NCBI RefSeq assembly: GCF_021155775.2
Contig: NC_060237.1
Location: 2,420,501 to 2,484,500 of the forward strand
DNA length: 64,000 nucleotides
DNA from: Neodiprion pinetum
Lineage: Eukaryota > Arthropoda > Insecta > Hymenoptera > Diprionidae
Direction: 5' to 3'
The notes beneath the pieces are model-generated. The model worked only from the letters and a program-made list of their open reading frames with translations, ran no database searches and had not been told where the DNA came from. This document shows, one piece after another, positions 12,726 to 25,364 of the stretch (the stretch's first letter is position 1; each line of letters opens with the position of its first letter). The position numbers and the translations under genes were made by a program.

Positions 12726-14285
12726 ACCCCCCACCCCACTCCCCCCACATCTATTCTCCCGCCCTCTAGTTCTGCTCTACAATATTCACCAAAGCGTAAG
12801 GCGAGAGACGGTGACTGACGCGTGGATGCTCAATCTGGAAGGGAGTCGTCTTCGATTCTCGAATACCATCGTCGATTAAAATTTGAAAAGCACGTTCGTG
12901 TAAAGCTCTATCGAGAGATTCAAGATTCCAGTGGCGATTTTTATCACGATACGGTGAATTTATTGAAATAATAAAAGAACATTGTACACCGCGCAACAAC
13001 TCGACATTTGTACGTATTGTTGATTGTTTCGATTAATTCGTTCTGCAATATTTCGCGACAGTCTTGTAATATTTTCAAATTCGATATTTAACACCTCGTC
13101 GAAGCGTCGGTATTTTGAATTTTAACAAAAAGCCAAAGGAGGACGCGAAAATCGATTAGATCGTAAGATCGGGAATGTTGAGGACTGATGGGGAGAGATC
13201 GAGACGACTTTCTTATTAAAATCATAGCCGCGCGGAATTACATTGCGACATGTTTTATGGATCGGTTTGCGATTGCGAACGTCTTTCCGTTCGCTTTAGG
13301 GTCTCTTCCCGACAGTTCGTATATGATGTCGTTTGTAAAAGTATACGTACAACATCCCGTATACGTTTCAGAACTAACCCAGAGATTCTACGATAAATCA
13401 GCATTAATAATGGTATTCCAATATAATATAATATCGTAATAAGAATATAAATCGACTGATATACCGATCGAATTTAATCGTTCAACGATGAAAACCCTTC
13501 TGCAACTACCGCTGACCGGGATTTACGAGGAATTATAATTAAAAGTTCGTCGGCCTTTCTCACAGGAGCACTTTGCGACAAATTGCTGCACCCAAATTGT
13601 TCGTTGTTAATTTAAAAATATATATATATATACTTTCTCTCGAATTTTTTTGAAAAATACAGTAAATGAAAAGGAATGTGCAAGGCGTCAATAATTTGTC
13701 GTCTTTTTATCACTCTCCTCGACTAAATCTTTATTTTTTTTTCTTCATTCACTGTAAATCGACGAAATTTCGTTTCACCCTGAATTTACTTGATTTACCG
13801 ATAACTGTACATTATGTACTGCCTCTATTTGACGAAAGAATGATTGTACATACATAGAAGTATGTATACATAGATCCTATCGGCCTTCAGCTGAGAATAC
13901 AGCTGGCATTTTTAATTAAGTCTTTCAGAGTCCCCTTTTTGAGCAGGGTCTCCGTTCTATAAGATTCGCATTGTGCCGCGGTGAACCACGTGGCACAATC
14001 TATAAAGGAAACCTGAGGGTAGAGGTTCGAGTAGTTTTATGATTAAATTTTTCGTTTTTCTAAATTCTCTCCTTATTTTTTCCAAGCTTTTTCTTTTTTT
14101 CGCTTATTTTTCCGCAACCTGTAAATAAACCTGCGTGTCAAGTGCAGCATACTGTATAAATATACCGAGGATTAATTACTGCACACACATTCACAAAAAC
14201 GACAAGTTCAAGTCGCGCTTATCCGCACAAATATGACAAGCTTCCTAATATCCATTCCAATTTTCAATTAGACTTTGATTTTCCT

Positions 14286-14313
14286 AAAAAAAAAAAAAAA
14301 AAAAAAAAAAAAA
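14286..14313. repeat. Poly-A tract
   Basis: About 28 consecutive A. No retroposed gene body was seen beside it, so it is simply annotated as a homopolymer. Confidence 0.9.
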
Positions 14314-14688
14314 CGCGGTTAAATGTAATTACGAATCTCTCGCAACCGGTTGCAACAATGCGAAGAGCAAACGTTGACTCTGCGATTATCCGTACCCAAC
14401 TACAAAAGCTTAAATTGTCAAATATTTGTCCATCTTGGGTGTATTTACAAATGGAATTACAACAGTTAAAGTTAATAACAATTGAAAACACATTGCGAGT
14501 GAAAGTTTTCGCCTCCATCCTTTAACATCTACATATATACCGCATTGTTTGACTGAGCAAACAGGCAAAAACTGCACATTCGGGTTTCCGGCCGGGGTGA
14601 CTTTTTGGGGAAGGTAAAGCTTCGCTGACTGGCTTTGTACCTGTCGGCTGTTATACAGGAGAATGTAGGTTATTGGGCTCGCAAGAAA

Positions 14689-14796
14689 GCGGCGGCGGCG
14701 GCGGCGGCGGCGGTGAATATCGCTGATGATGCCATCTTGAAGTGCCTCCTCTGGCATCTCGTTCAACCCTTACCCTCCCCTCCCCCCCCCCCCCCC
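14689..14796. repeat. GCG trinucleotide run and nearby poly-C
   Basis: A GCG run covers about 14689-14713 and a C homopolymer about 14782-14796. The polyalanine and polyproline translation across them is low-complexity and lacks any domain. Confidence 0.85.
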
Positions 14797-15152
14797 GCCC
14801 CCTTCATCCCTCACCACGGCGTCCTTCCCTCCGCCCCGTCTGACTACAGCCATTCTCTCCTACTTCCTCGCCTTGACATCCTCCTGACTTCTGCCGGCCG
14901 TTTTCATCCGAGGTTGCGAGACTATTCCGGACGGTTAAGGTGTAATCTTAAATCTCGAGTCTCGCCAGACCGCCGTACTCTATAATCGTTGATCAATCAC
15001 TCTCGATATACATATAATGTATTATTCGATGCCAGGAAAGAAGTCCGTTGTCGAATAGGAAGAAACAGAGAGAAAGAAGAAAAAAGAAAAACTTTTCACA
15101 GGAATCGAATCTCGATATTTAAACTGTTTATATTATAAAATGAAAGGGACCG

Positions 15153-15178
15153 TTTTTTTTTTTTTTTTTTTTTTTTTT
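15153..15178. repeat. Poly-T tract
   Basis: About 26 consecutive T in non-coding sequence. Confidence 0.9.
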
Positions 15179-17350
15179 ATAGCAAGTGTCTTGCATGCAG
15201 TGTTCCAAAGTATCAGGGAAACTTTTACGTTCAAGAAGTATGAATTTTTTCACCGGATCACAGAAACATTTTCGAACAGATATAACTTGACAAGTTTAGC
15301 TTTCAATTTTCAAATCTTTCTTTTATCACGTACTTGTTTGTAAACTTTTTTCATCCGATTGAGTTGGGAGGGTTAGGGAAAAAATTGATCGGTCGAGAGA
15401 TGGTGTTCGAATTTTAAACCGACTTTACAGAATTGATGATAAACTTGAGAAGTGAAGTTTTCCATGCATTTACGATGATTTCGATTTAACCACCGCCTAG
15501 CTCAACAAGGGTGGAATATTGCCGGAGGCGCGTTACGTTCTGTCGCTGATGGCCGGAGTTCGCTTATTGTTTGGAAGGCGGTTATCATCCGGAGTGTGTG
15601 CATACGCGACTGTCTGGTAACGGGGAACGGATCCGGACTGCATAGTCAACAACATTCTGAAGCCTAGAGGAGTTGATAATCATCCCGGCGAAGGTGTGTG
15701 AGGCTTTCTCGAATCTGCACCAGAAACCAACTCCAACCTGGTAGAGATCAGGCGCCGGAAACAGAGGCGATATTCGCAAGTAGCGGTTCGCCTGCGAAAT
15801 TCACCCGCACAACACCTTCGGCTAATTTGATTCAACGTTTAGATTCCAGCTATCCTGTCACTTTCTCCCACACGATTTATAAAAATCAGACCGCAATTTC
15901 AAGAGCTTTCGGATGCTAATTCGAAACTCTCGGCATCTTTGATTCACAGACGTTGCTGAATCATGGTGGAGAGGAAACGCAAGCCGTCCTCTTCCGAGTT
16001 CAGTATTGCGGGAAAGCGTTTAATCAAGGGATCCGAAGTTGGTACACGAGGTACCTTATACTCGGCAACATCTCCGGACCTCTCGACTCGTAAATTTAAC
16101 CCACCTTTGTAACAGTTCTGCGTTTTCCACACCCTGTAGATCCAGGGTAGATATGCCGGATACATGGATCGGCGGCGGGTCACCGTTGGCCTAGTTATAT
16201 AACCCACACATAGTAGGTACGAGGGCTGTTTACATTACCATCTCATCCGCAAAGAGATTGGCATTGTTGTCCAAGTCGATATGGGGGTGATTCCCCGGAC
16301 GGCATTGAGGCCGGAGAGACAGGGACTACAAGGTGAATAAGAATAAGAGAAGAAGAAGGAGTAGAAAAAGGTAAAGGAAAAGTTTGGCAAATATTTTACT
16401 CCTACGGAAAAGTCGTGCCTTCGAGGATGTTCGACTTTCCACGAGACGTATTGCGCCTTACACCTGTTCCAAACTCTTGAAGATTTTCACTCTCTTGCCG
16501 TTACCAAGAAGCGAGAGACGAAGATTCGATCCGAAGAGAAAAAGAACGAACAGAAATTGAATCCAACCAGTAGCTGATGTATTTTCTTTTTCCTTGCTTC
16601 TACTGTTTCTTTTTAAAAATTTCTCGTAACGTCTTCTTTCTCCGCATCGGTAGGACGAGCGGAAAACTAGCGTCAAAGATTTATAAAACGAGGCATCCTC
16701 TTCTTTCCTCCCTCTCGCGTCTCTCGTCGTTTTCACTTTCTTAACCGCGTTGAAAAAGTCAGCCGATCAGTTTCTTGCGGTGATTTTTTTCGTCGTCGGT
16801 GACAATACCACCTTCCCGACTCTCGGTACAAGAATATGTTATTCAAGATAAAACTCCACCCCTAACGTATCAACGTATCTACATTTAAACCTCCCTATGA
16901 TGACCTCCGTCCCACGCAAACCGCACCACGTGTCTATAGATCCAGTGTCGACGTATATTCGTCGTCGGTTTTTTCGTCTTCCACCATAAGCTCCTCGTGT
17001 CGAACTGCCTCCGGGGAAAATCCCGGGACTTCTCAAGATTCTGGATATCGCACGAAGTGGGCGAGTTAAACCTTTTTGTCCTTCGCGCTGGCTGTGCGAG
17101 AGCTTTCGGTATAAACTGATCACCGTTTCAGGATCTGTATAAGATGCTGGAAAATATGCTTTCGCAAACTTTATTCTCTTATTGTTTTTCCATCCTTCCG
17201 GATTACCCGTCGTTTTGCCGAGAGTCAACATGTCCCGCAATTTCTACATTAATCATCCCCTCGCTTAGGCGCAGACACAACTGGAATTGGGACACTCACC
17301 GAGCATCCTGCAGAACCGACACTGTGAGAGACGTAATACTTTGTTAACCC

Positions 17351-17377
17351 GGGGGGGGGGGGGGGGGGGGGGGGGGG
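17351..17377. repeat. Poly-G tract
   Basis: Twenty-seven consecutive G, preceded by CCC. Runs of this length are unusual and are often sites of length variation or assembly error. Confidence 0.9.
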
Positions 17378-20300
17378 AATCGCCTCTTGTCCTCGGGTTC
17401 CAATCACGGAATTAATCCCACCTAAATTTCAGCGCCCCAAGGAGAGATTCCGGCTGGGTTGCAAGGAAACCGGGCGCAGAGCTTGCGCGATTAGTCTTCG
17501 AGGCATGAACCAGCCACGAACCAATAGGTATAATAACGCAAAAGTAAAATATTATAACAGGTTGACGAATTCTTCCGGTTATACAACAATCAGCGGGTGA
17601 CTGATTAATCGCGGATTCGGTTGGTCGCCGTATTCGCTGTCTCTCTTTATCTCTCGACAATTTGATGGAGAGGGGTTTTTGTCATGACGGTACGGATAAT
17701 AAAGATGAGGAGAAAAGCCGAAGGTGGAAAGTGGAGCCGGAGAGGATGGAAATTGATGAAAATTATCGCGTGCCAATTATGACCGACAGTCTATTGTGCG
17801 GAATTAATTGAAATTAATTGATTTCACGTCAATCTTACACCTCGTTGGGTATATCTGATACGTTAGGTATGGGTATAGTACTCTCTCTCTCCACGGATGC
17901 GATTCGTTGATGACGATAAAATTCTGTTTTTTTCCGACACGCCGACAGCGATATTACAAAACTATCATGTACGTGCATCCCAGAAAAGCAAACCCAAAGA
18001 ACTTTGCGAAACGAAACTTTCTACCAAGTCTATTAATCATCCCTCGCATGGTCGGATTTAATTTTTTTATAAATATACATGATCCGTTTCTCCAGTCTTT
18101 TCCCAACGGCGAAAGAACATTTCAGCATTTTGTTTCCCTGTTTTCACTTTCAAGAAATCATCCGGATGAGGGATGACGAATTTTCACCGACGAGAAATGC
18201 TGGAAGGGGGACAACGATACCGATGGGGAGGAGAAAAGCAGGAAAGAAGATAAAAGTCAAAGACAAATATAGTTGTCGTCTACGTTGGGCTAGGCTATTT
18301 GCAAGCTGTCGCTTTGGGGATTTGAAGACTCGAAGGGGCGAACATTTTGCGAGACATTCATTCAGGCTTTTGGCTACATGTAACGTATCAAGAATTTGGC
18401 GAACCACCAGCTACGCCTTACATTATATTATCTACCTATGTAGCGTACATCTTCGAATATATTACTCATTCCTCGATAAGAATTTTTCATCCGTAGAACC
18501 GGCGCATCGATCAATGAATAGTTGAATTGTACGTACGTGCTCTTCTTCACCAAAAAAGTGTGTAGAAAAATCATCTTTCGAATAAAATTCACAGAATCCT
18601 CTGTTTGGTCTTTGAAATGTTACGGTCTTTAATTAAATTTTATTATACATGCAGCTCGTTGTCGAGTGGATGGCCTACCTCAATTTTTTCCACTTCGCTC
18701 GGGGTTCGCACTCCCAAATTCTAATCAGCGATAATCTGATGAGCGTTTCCGAGCGTAGGAAAACCGCGGGTTTACGTGCGGAATAGAATTCGATTAAACA
18801 GCAAACAAGGTTAGACCCTCGTAGGATTCTGATCGAAATATATTCTGTTTTAAGTTCACTGGTTCGTGGATGGGTGTCGTTAAAATCAATCACTCGTCCT
18901 GTTTTCCTTAGACAATCGCTGTAGAGGAGCCGAATCGTCTCAGCATTGCAATCGGTAATTCGTACACACAGATGTTTGCAAATGGAAATTGCTTTGCCAA
19001 TATTTGTGATCGCGGAAGAAGATGAAAAGGACAAGCCCGAGTTAGAAAGTTTCGCGAAGCGCAGTCGCGCGACGTCAATGAAAACGTGTTTCCTCCTTAA
19101 CGCCACAATAGTTCAATTTACACCGCGTTTCTCGTCTATGTAGAGCACACGCACAGGTGAACGTTGCCCTGGAGTCTTAGAATAAAACAGTGTGTCTGGA
19201 ATTAGACGAATCGGTAAAAATAGAGACGGTCAGTATTTTTGGCCGAGGCAAAAAAAAGTCTCGGAAAAAACTGAATCGTTCTGTTTCTTCCTTTCACGTT
19301 TTCCAATTACGAAAGTCGAGTTTGAGGATAAATGTTTCGGTTACCACTTTTTAAGAGTTGGTGAAATCCGGTTCTGATACGACGGATCGGAGAAGCAGAA
19401 GCGGGGATGCAGGGATGAAAGTGTTAGATGAAAAGCTGAAAAACGAAAGGAAAAAGGAACTGCACAGCTGGGACGTCGACGTGAAAGAAAACTAGCACCC
19501 GAGAGCTGTGGTAATTGGTTTCTTGAAGTGCGGAGATGTTGACGAGTTTAAATTTGCTCTAAAAGTACGACGTCGCGGTGCAGTGGCAGGAGACGGTGAA
19601 TTCGACGTGTACCGAGGTCGAGAATTAATATATACCTATCCTATAAGCGACGGATAACCTGAAATTCAATCCCTTAAGGGGGAATTCAATTATCGGCGAA
19701 AAGCAAAGTCGCACTTTTCCCACCCCCTGCATTCTTATACTTTACACGACCAAACATATTTGAAAAGATTTCGCGAGTTCGATCCCTCGGGGGCAAACCG
19801 CGGTGACGCTTTTCGAATCTCTTTACTGATAAGGGATCCCTGTTTCTTCAATTTCCCCACATTCCTCATGCTGTTCGTATTTCTTACAAACTGTAAAGAG
19901 AAAGGTTGGAAAATTTATGAATTGTATATATTTCGTTAAGTGTTTGCTGCGGATAATTGAGAATTACCTGATTCTAGCTGATTCTAACTGACTTGAGATA
20001 TTTTAGATAATTGATTCTGGTTATACAGCGAAACAGGCAGGACAAATGATAGATTTGACTCCTTGTTGGTTCGTTATTTTCTGGAGGATAGACATTGTGT
20101 GTATATCCTCTTCCACTCAAAGAGTCTTGAGTTTTCGACTCATCACTCGTGGTATTGGCTTAACCAGCTTATCGAGGACTGTAGTTTTTCTTTCCTTAAA
20201 CATCGTATATTATTGACCACGCATGATTTCCTGCTCATTATTAAGTTACTCGCTCCTCTGCTACTTAGAACATCGAAACCCAAGTCCCTTGGGACCTCCA

Positions 20301-20450
20301 AGGTGCCGCTGAGTCTAGACACTTGACTCGAATCGTTCGATCGATACTTTTTATCGCATGTCACGCTAGTAATTACCTGTTTGAAGTACCGGGTTCTAAG
20401 AATAGTGTTACGATAAACAGAACGGCCACATTCACGCCCAAATCGGTATG

Positions 20451-20547
20451 ATCTTATCTTGACTTGACGGGTAAATACACTGCGGTTTCTCGTGCAATCG
20501 ATTGGGTGGGCAGGTCGTTTTCAGTCCCCTTCAACACTCGAACAGCC
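20451..20547 (+). promoter_or_regulatory. SDR gene 1 proximal upstream block with GATA-type site
   Basis: ATCTTATC (reverse complement GATAAGAT, a GATA-factor type site) lies at 20451-20458, 90 bases before the ATG. The 70 bases next to the ATG are nearly the same as those before SDR gene 3, and the last 23 bases also match gene 2. Function as a promoter is inferred from position and conservation between paralogs. Confidence 0.5.
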
Positions 20548-21809
20548 ATGGATCGTTGGGCCGGGAAAGTCGCCGTGGTAACTGGAGCGAGCTCAGGAAT
20601 CGGTGCCGCGATTGTCGAGGGCCTCGTCGAGGCCGGAGTTCAGGTCGTGGGACTGGCGAGGCGTTTGGAAAAGCTGGAAGCTTTGGCGGCGAGCCTCGAA
20701 GGGACTCCGGGGAAGCTTTACCCGAGAAAGTGCGACGTCCGGAAGGAAGAAGAGCTGCTGGATGCCTTCAAGTGGGTTAAGGCCGAGCTCGGGGGCGTCG
20801 ACATCCTCGTGAACAACGCCGGTGTTAGTAAATATAAGAAACTCATAGGTGAGCTACTACGGAAGCACCCATTTTTCAGGATCGTCCTTTCGATTAACTT
20901 TCTGCGTGCTTTCAGAGGAAGACGTCCCTTCCCTTCGTAATATTCTTGAAGTGAACGTACTCGCCATGGCCATATCCATTCGAGAGGCCGTCGGTTCAAT
21001 GAAGAGCCGCAATGTTGAAGGTTACATAATCAACATCAACAGGTAACAGTTCTCGAGTTTCTCTGCTCTTCGACAGTTAATTAGAATTGTGGAAGATATT
21101 TCTGCGTTGTTTCTCCTCCGATTTACTCGTCAATATCTGGTCGGACATAATGCTGACAATTGGATTTCGTAGTTTATAAGATCTTCTATGCTCTACCCAT
21201 GACACAGTGTCTTCAATAGTAATTAAATCGTCATTAGAAATATTTCTACACAGTATCCTGGGGCACGCATCTTCCCCGCGAACCAATTATCCAACGAGTA
21301 TTTACGCGCCTAGTAAATATGCCGTCACCGCACTAACCGAAACTGTACGAAAGGAGCTCGCCGCTGACCCAACGAATAAAATCAAAATAACGGTATGAGG
21401 TTTTCCATATTTTTATACGGTTTTACTTCGCCGACGTGTTCAATTTTGAGACATTTCCAGAGCATCAGTCCCGGGTTGGTTAAGACAGACATCATGCAGG
21501 CGTCAGGCGTCCCAAATGCTGATAAGTACTTCGAAGCAGCGGCCCACCTTGAACCCAAGAACATTGCCGACGCTATGCTATACGTTCTGGGAACTCGAAG
21601 TATTGTTCAGGTTCGTACATCACAGTCAATTTTGCAATCAATCACTCAAATTCACAATGGACCGAAAAAGCGTCATGAAACTTGATAATTAGTGATGTGA
21701 TCTTGAATGTTTTTTGCCAACATTGATTGTGTGCTGTCTTTCGGAAATACAGGTGACAGAATTGACGATCTGTCCCGCTGCTAAACATCTGTCGACAAAA
21801 TCGGGCTAG
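20548..21809 (+). CDS. Classical SDR, DHRS11/farnesol dehydrogenase-like (array gene 1)
   Basis: Five exons (20548-20848, 20916-21042, 21254-21392, 21461-21610, 21753-21809) encode 257 residues. The Rossmann motif TGASSGIG is at residues 12-19. ARR at 37-39, just after the second strand, points to NADP(H). NNAG is at 89-92. The catalytic Ser143 is split by intron 2, and Tyr160 and Lys164 form YAPSK. SPGLVKTD follows the active site. Proteins of this family oxidise or reduce small alcohols and carbonyls in the cytosol; the mosquito relative oxidises farnesol in juvenile hormone synthesis, but substrate here is unknown. The C-terminal tail is the longest in the array. First of ten same-strand paralogs; exon 1 differs from gene 2 by about two bases over its first 270 bases. 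Confidence 0.93.
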
Positions 21810-22096
21810 GTATGAAAAACCATTAACTAAACGTTATATAATATTGTCCCATGAATTGTAAGCTATTCTCGATAATTCAAAGATTAAAACTGGTTGAAAC
21901 TTATTTGAGTTCTTATTTTCATCTTTGTGTCATATGCAAAATGAGGTGACTAGAGTTAGAGCACACAGAAAATATGTCTTCCAGCGATGAAAAAAAATAT
22001 ATTCGGGGTCTATGATAAGACATGATAGGTGTAATTTATGGAGCCCACCTCTTCTGCACTGAGAGACAGGAGTTCACCAGCAATACTCGAAGGGCC

Positions 22097-22320
22097 ATGA
22101 ATCATTGATCCGAAAAAGCAATCATCGTGATTGAGGCAAGTGCAGTAATCGGTGCCATAATCTTGCAAACTCTGGTAGAGGCGATTGTTCTGTCACTAAA
22201 ATTATCAAAACGTTTGAAGAGGTTAGAAGAATTGTTAGTAGGAATGGGTGGAGTTGAGGATGAACTTGACATATGTGGTTGTGTGACACCGAAAATTAGG
22301 CTGTGATTCTGAGTGCGTTG
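22097..22320 (+). pseudogene. Exon-1-only SDR relic before gene 2
   Basis: From ATG at 22097 the frame reads like a decayed exon 1: start MN, then a stop where Trp4 stands in the genes, then VIEASAVIGAII in place of the TGASSGIG region, then LKRLEELLVGMGGVEDEL matching the segment after the second strand. Even the preceding AATACTCGAAGGGCC resembles the AACACTCGAACAGCC before gene 2. No exons 2-5 follow before the gene 2 promoter. The stop at codon 4 and the loss of the glycine motif make it non-functional. Confidence 0.75.
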
Positions 22321-22587
22321 GATCAAACTGATAGCACGATATGCTTTAATGATTTACTGAAAAAATGACGCACAAAGATCGGAAGGCAGAAGAATCGGGG
22401 CTGCAAGCATGTGAAATCTGATCCATACAATTTGTTGACTTGATGTGAATCGTTCGATCGATATTTTTGTCAAACATCACGCTTGCGATTGCCTGCTTCA
22501 AGTGCCGGACCATAGACTGCACATCGTTAGAGATCAGAAAAGTGGCATGGAAAATGAGACAACCGTCTTTACGCCCGAAGCGGTGTA

Positions 22588-22684
22588 ATCTTATCTCCAC
22601 GTCAAGGGCAGATAAATCGCGGTTCCACGTTCGATCGAATAGGTGGGCAAACCATTTGCAGTCATCTTCAACACTCGAACAGCC
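22588..22684 (+). promoter_or_regulatory. SDR gene 2 proximal upstream block with GATA-type site
   Basis: AATCTTATC at 22588-22596 is 89 bases upstream of ATG, the same spacing as in genes 1 and 3. Further upstream (about 22447-22470) is the GAATCGTTCGATCGATA block also found before genes 1 and 3. The segment between is more diverged than in the gene 1/gene 3 comparison. Confidence 0.5.
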
Positions 22685-24008
22685 ATGGATCGTTGGGCCG
22701 GGAAAGTCGCCGTTGTAACTGGAGCGAGCTCAGGAATCGGTGCCGCGATTGTCGAGGGCCTCGTCGAGGCCGGAGTTCAGGTCGTGGGACTGGCGAGGCG
22801 TTTGGAAAAGCTGCAAGCTTTGGCGGCGAGCCTCGAAGGGACTCCGGGGAAGCTTTACCCGAGAAAGTGCGACGTCCGGAAGGAAGAAGAGCTGCTGGAT
22901 GCCTTCAAGTGGGTTAAGGCCGAGCTCGGGGGCGTCGACATCCTCGTGAACAACGCCGGTATCTCTAATTCCAAGCAAATCATCGGTGAGCCATTGCGGA
23001 AGAAGCACCTGTTATCACGGTACAAGAAATCGTCAGACTCTTTCCCTTTTCTCACTTACCGCATTGTTTCAGACGACAATGTCGATTCCTTCCGCGGTAT
23101 TCTCGAAGTGAATGTACTCGCCATGGCCATAGCCATTAGAGAAGCCGTCGCTTCGATGAAGAGCCGTGACGTCGAAGGTTACATTGTCAACATCAATAGG
23201 TAACCATGCTCCCCGTTTATGGCTCTTTCATTCTTATCAAGAATTGTAGAGAATTTCATCGCTCTTCCAACTCAGATTCACCAGCCAATATCACGTTAAA
23301 CACAAGCCTGGGTCAGAAATGGTGTTCGAGAATTGAACTTACAATTTTCTTCTCTGCACGTATGAATGTATTTACTATCTGGTAACCTGAGTACCTCGTC
23401 ATTAGAACTATTTTTGTTACTCAGTACCCGTGGTCACCCGGTATCCCCGAACCCCAATTTTCCAACGAGCATGTACATACCTAGTAAATACGCCGTTACT
23501 GCACTGACTGCGACCGTGCGACAAGAACTCGCCGCTGATCCCAACAACAAGATTAAAATAACGGTATGGAATATTTTAGATTCTCGTATGTTTTTATTTC
23601 TCACATTTACGCAATTATAATTACGGAATTATCCTTCCAGAGCATCAGTCCCGGGTTCACTAAGACGGATATCGTTCACGCGTCAAACGTCCCGAATGCT
23701 GATAATTTCTTCGAATCAATTCCCCACCTTGATTCTAAGGACATTGCTAATGCTACGCTCTACGTTCTGGGAACTCGGAATGTTGTCCAGGTCTGTGAAT
23801 TGCTTATTTCAAAGTTCGTCGTTATTTTTAAAATTTACAGTCAACCGACAAGGTACCATTGAAGTTGATAAGCAATCGTGCAAACTTAAACCGGTCTTTT
23901 TATGCTCACAATCTTGAATGTTCTTATTCATCACCGAATTGATCTTGTTCTTTGAAAATACAGGTGACAGAATTGACGGTACGTCCCACTGGTCAACTTC
24001 TTGATTAG
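22685..24008 (+). CDS. Classical SDR, DHRS11/farnesol dehydrogenase-like (array gene 2)
   Basis: Exons 22685-22985, 23073-23199, 23425-23563, 23641-23790 and 23964-24008 encode 253 residues. TGASSGIG, NNAG, the split active-site Ser, YIPSK and SPGFTKTD are all intact, so a working NADP(H)-type oxidoreductase is expected. Compared with gene 1, exon 1 is nearly identical until just after NNAG, where similarity drops sharply (VSKYKK against ISNSKQ). Intron 1 (87 bases) is a multiple of three and has no in-frame stop, so a transcript retaining it would stay open and insert 29 residues; whether this is used is unknown. The start was chosen because every paralog begins MDRW or MNRW. Confidence 0.93.
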
Positions 24009-24696
24009 CATTGTGTCCGATATGCAGATCATCGATTAAATCTATAGAATCGTATCATACAGTGTAAGATGTTCTCGAAAATATAAAGATTACAAATGAT
24101 TGAAACTGATCTGAACTTTTCATTTTTTTTCATCCCGCAAATCCTGCAAAACAATTATTGAAACTTTGAAAGTGTCACACAAATGAGTTGAAAATTTTGC
24201 ACATGGCAAATGATTTTTTTTTACCAGATAACGTCGATGCGCACCGCAAGGACCCCTAATTGTATGCAATTCAGGGTACACATACACTCTGAGTATTCAG
24301 CATTCTTTGAATTGAAACGAAGTAGTAGCTAATCACCCAATAACAAAAAATACTGCACTGGTCTCTGTTTTTCATTTTCTTCAATCGTGTCGCCGTATTC
24401 TAGCTTGTTTCTTGGTTCGGTGAAATGAAAATTGGCAGTCAATTCAGCGAATTTCTTCTTCCATTGTCATTGCAAAATAAGTACAAAGGCTATCACCAGC
24501 TTGTTCCTAAATAAGTTCAGATATGTGGTTAAGTGAGAGCACGGTATTGATACATAGATGAGTTAAGCTCACCTGATGTAAGTAAAACATTCAGGTCCAT
24601 CATTAAGTGTAACGTATTGAACGCACTCTGCCTGTAACGAGTTGAAGCACCGGAAATGTGATTGCTGCTTCTGCAAGCTTCAAGGCACGAAGTGAA

Positions 24697-24925
24697 ATTG
24701 ATATTTGACCCGGTAAAGTCACCCTCGTAATCCTGGGCGAGTGCAGGACTCAGCGGTATGATTGCTGAGGCTTTCATCAAGGCAAGTGTCCTGGTAGTCG
24801 GATTGACCAAATATTTGGGGAGATTAGAAGAATTCTCAAGGAGCTTTGGTGGAGCTAAGGGTAAACCTTGGTGTCAGGCAGCGTGACGTCAAAAACGAAG
24901 CAGAGCTTTGGAGTGTATTTCAATT
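24697..24925 (+). pseudogene. Exon-1-only SDR relic before gene 3
   Basis: The stretch aligns base by base with SDR exon 1: GATATTTGACCCGGTAAAGTC for the MDRWAGKV start, then a frameshifted glycine motif region, then IAEAFIKASVLVVGL and LGRLEEFSRSFGGAKGK in one frame, and TGACGTC before a decayed Lys/Glu-rich segment. It has lost the start codon, carries a stop at the Trp4 position and at least one indel. No later exons follow before gene 3. Confidence 0.75.
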
Positions 24926-25266
24926 AAATAATTAATTAAATAAAAATTATCCAGGCGAGTCGGCTCTCTCGTAAACGAACAATATTTAGTCGAACTCAAC
25001 ACAACTCTCTGTTACGTGTGCAAACTTTATCTAATCCGAAGGCATAATAAAAAAGATTGCAATTCAGAGAGATTAGGACTGTAAGCATATCAAATCTAAT
25101 CCACAAAATTTGCCGACTTTACGCGAATCGTTCGATCGATACTTCCTATCGTGCCTCACAGTTTATACGATTACCTGTTTCAAGTATCGGACTGTAAACT
25201 GCATACCTTTAGAGAACGGAAAAGTGTTACTGCAAACGAGAGCGACAGTCATCCCCAAAACCGTAC

Positions 25267-25364
25267 AATCTTATCTTGGCGCAACGGGTAGATACACTGC
25301 GGTTTCTCGTGCAATCGATTGAGTGGGCGGATCGTTTTCAGTCACCTTCAACACTCGAAAAGCC
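25267..25364 (+). promoter_or_regulatory. SDR gene 3 proximal upstream block with GATA-type site
   Basis: AATCTTATC at 25267-25275 lies 89 bases before ATG. The sequence from ACACTGCGGTTTCTCGTGC to the ATG differs from gene 1 at only about five positions. The GAATCGTTCGATCGATA block occurs at about 25123. Confidence 0.5.

Larger units (their letters stand above)
10331..20547. other. Ten-kilobase gap with no recognised protein gene
   Basis: I found no exon series with family signatures on either strand. The open frames present (for example near 15.6-16.2, 16.5-17.2 and 18.0-19.1 kb) lack recognisable motifs and paralogs. The stretch holds many homopolymer and simple repeats (12.4, 12.7, 14.3, 14.7, 15.15 and 17.35 kb), a repeat related to the MITE at 45.4 kb, and a short hairpin near 13.97 kb. 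It may contain long introns or unrecognised fast-evolving exons. Confidence 0.45.

Noticed and set aside
12542..12748. Glycine-rich minus-strand frame
   Set aside because: It translates the poly-C tract and lacks splice or domain support.
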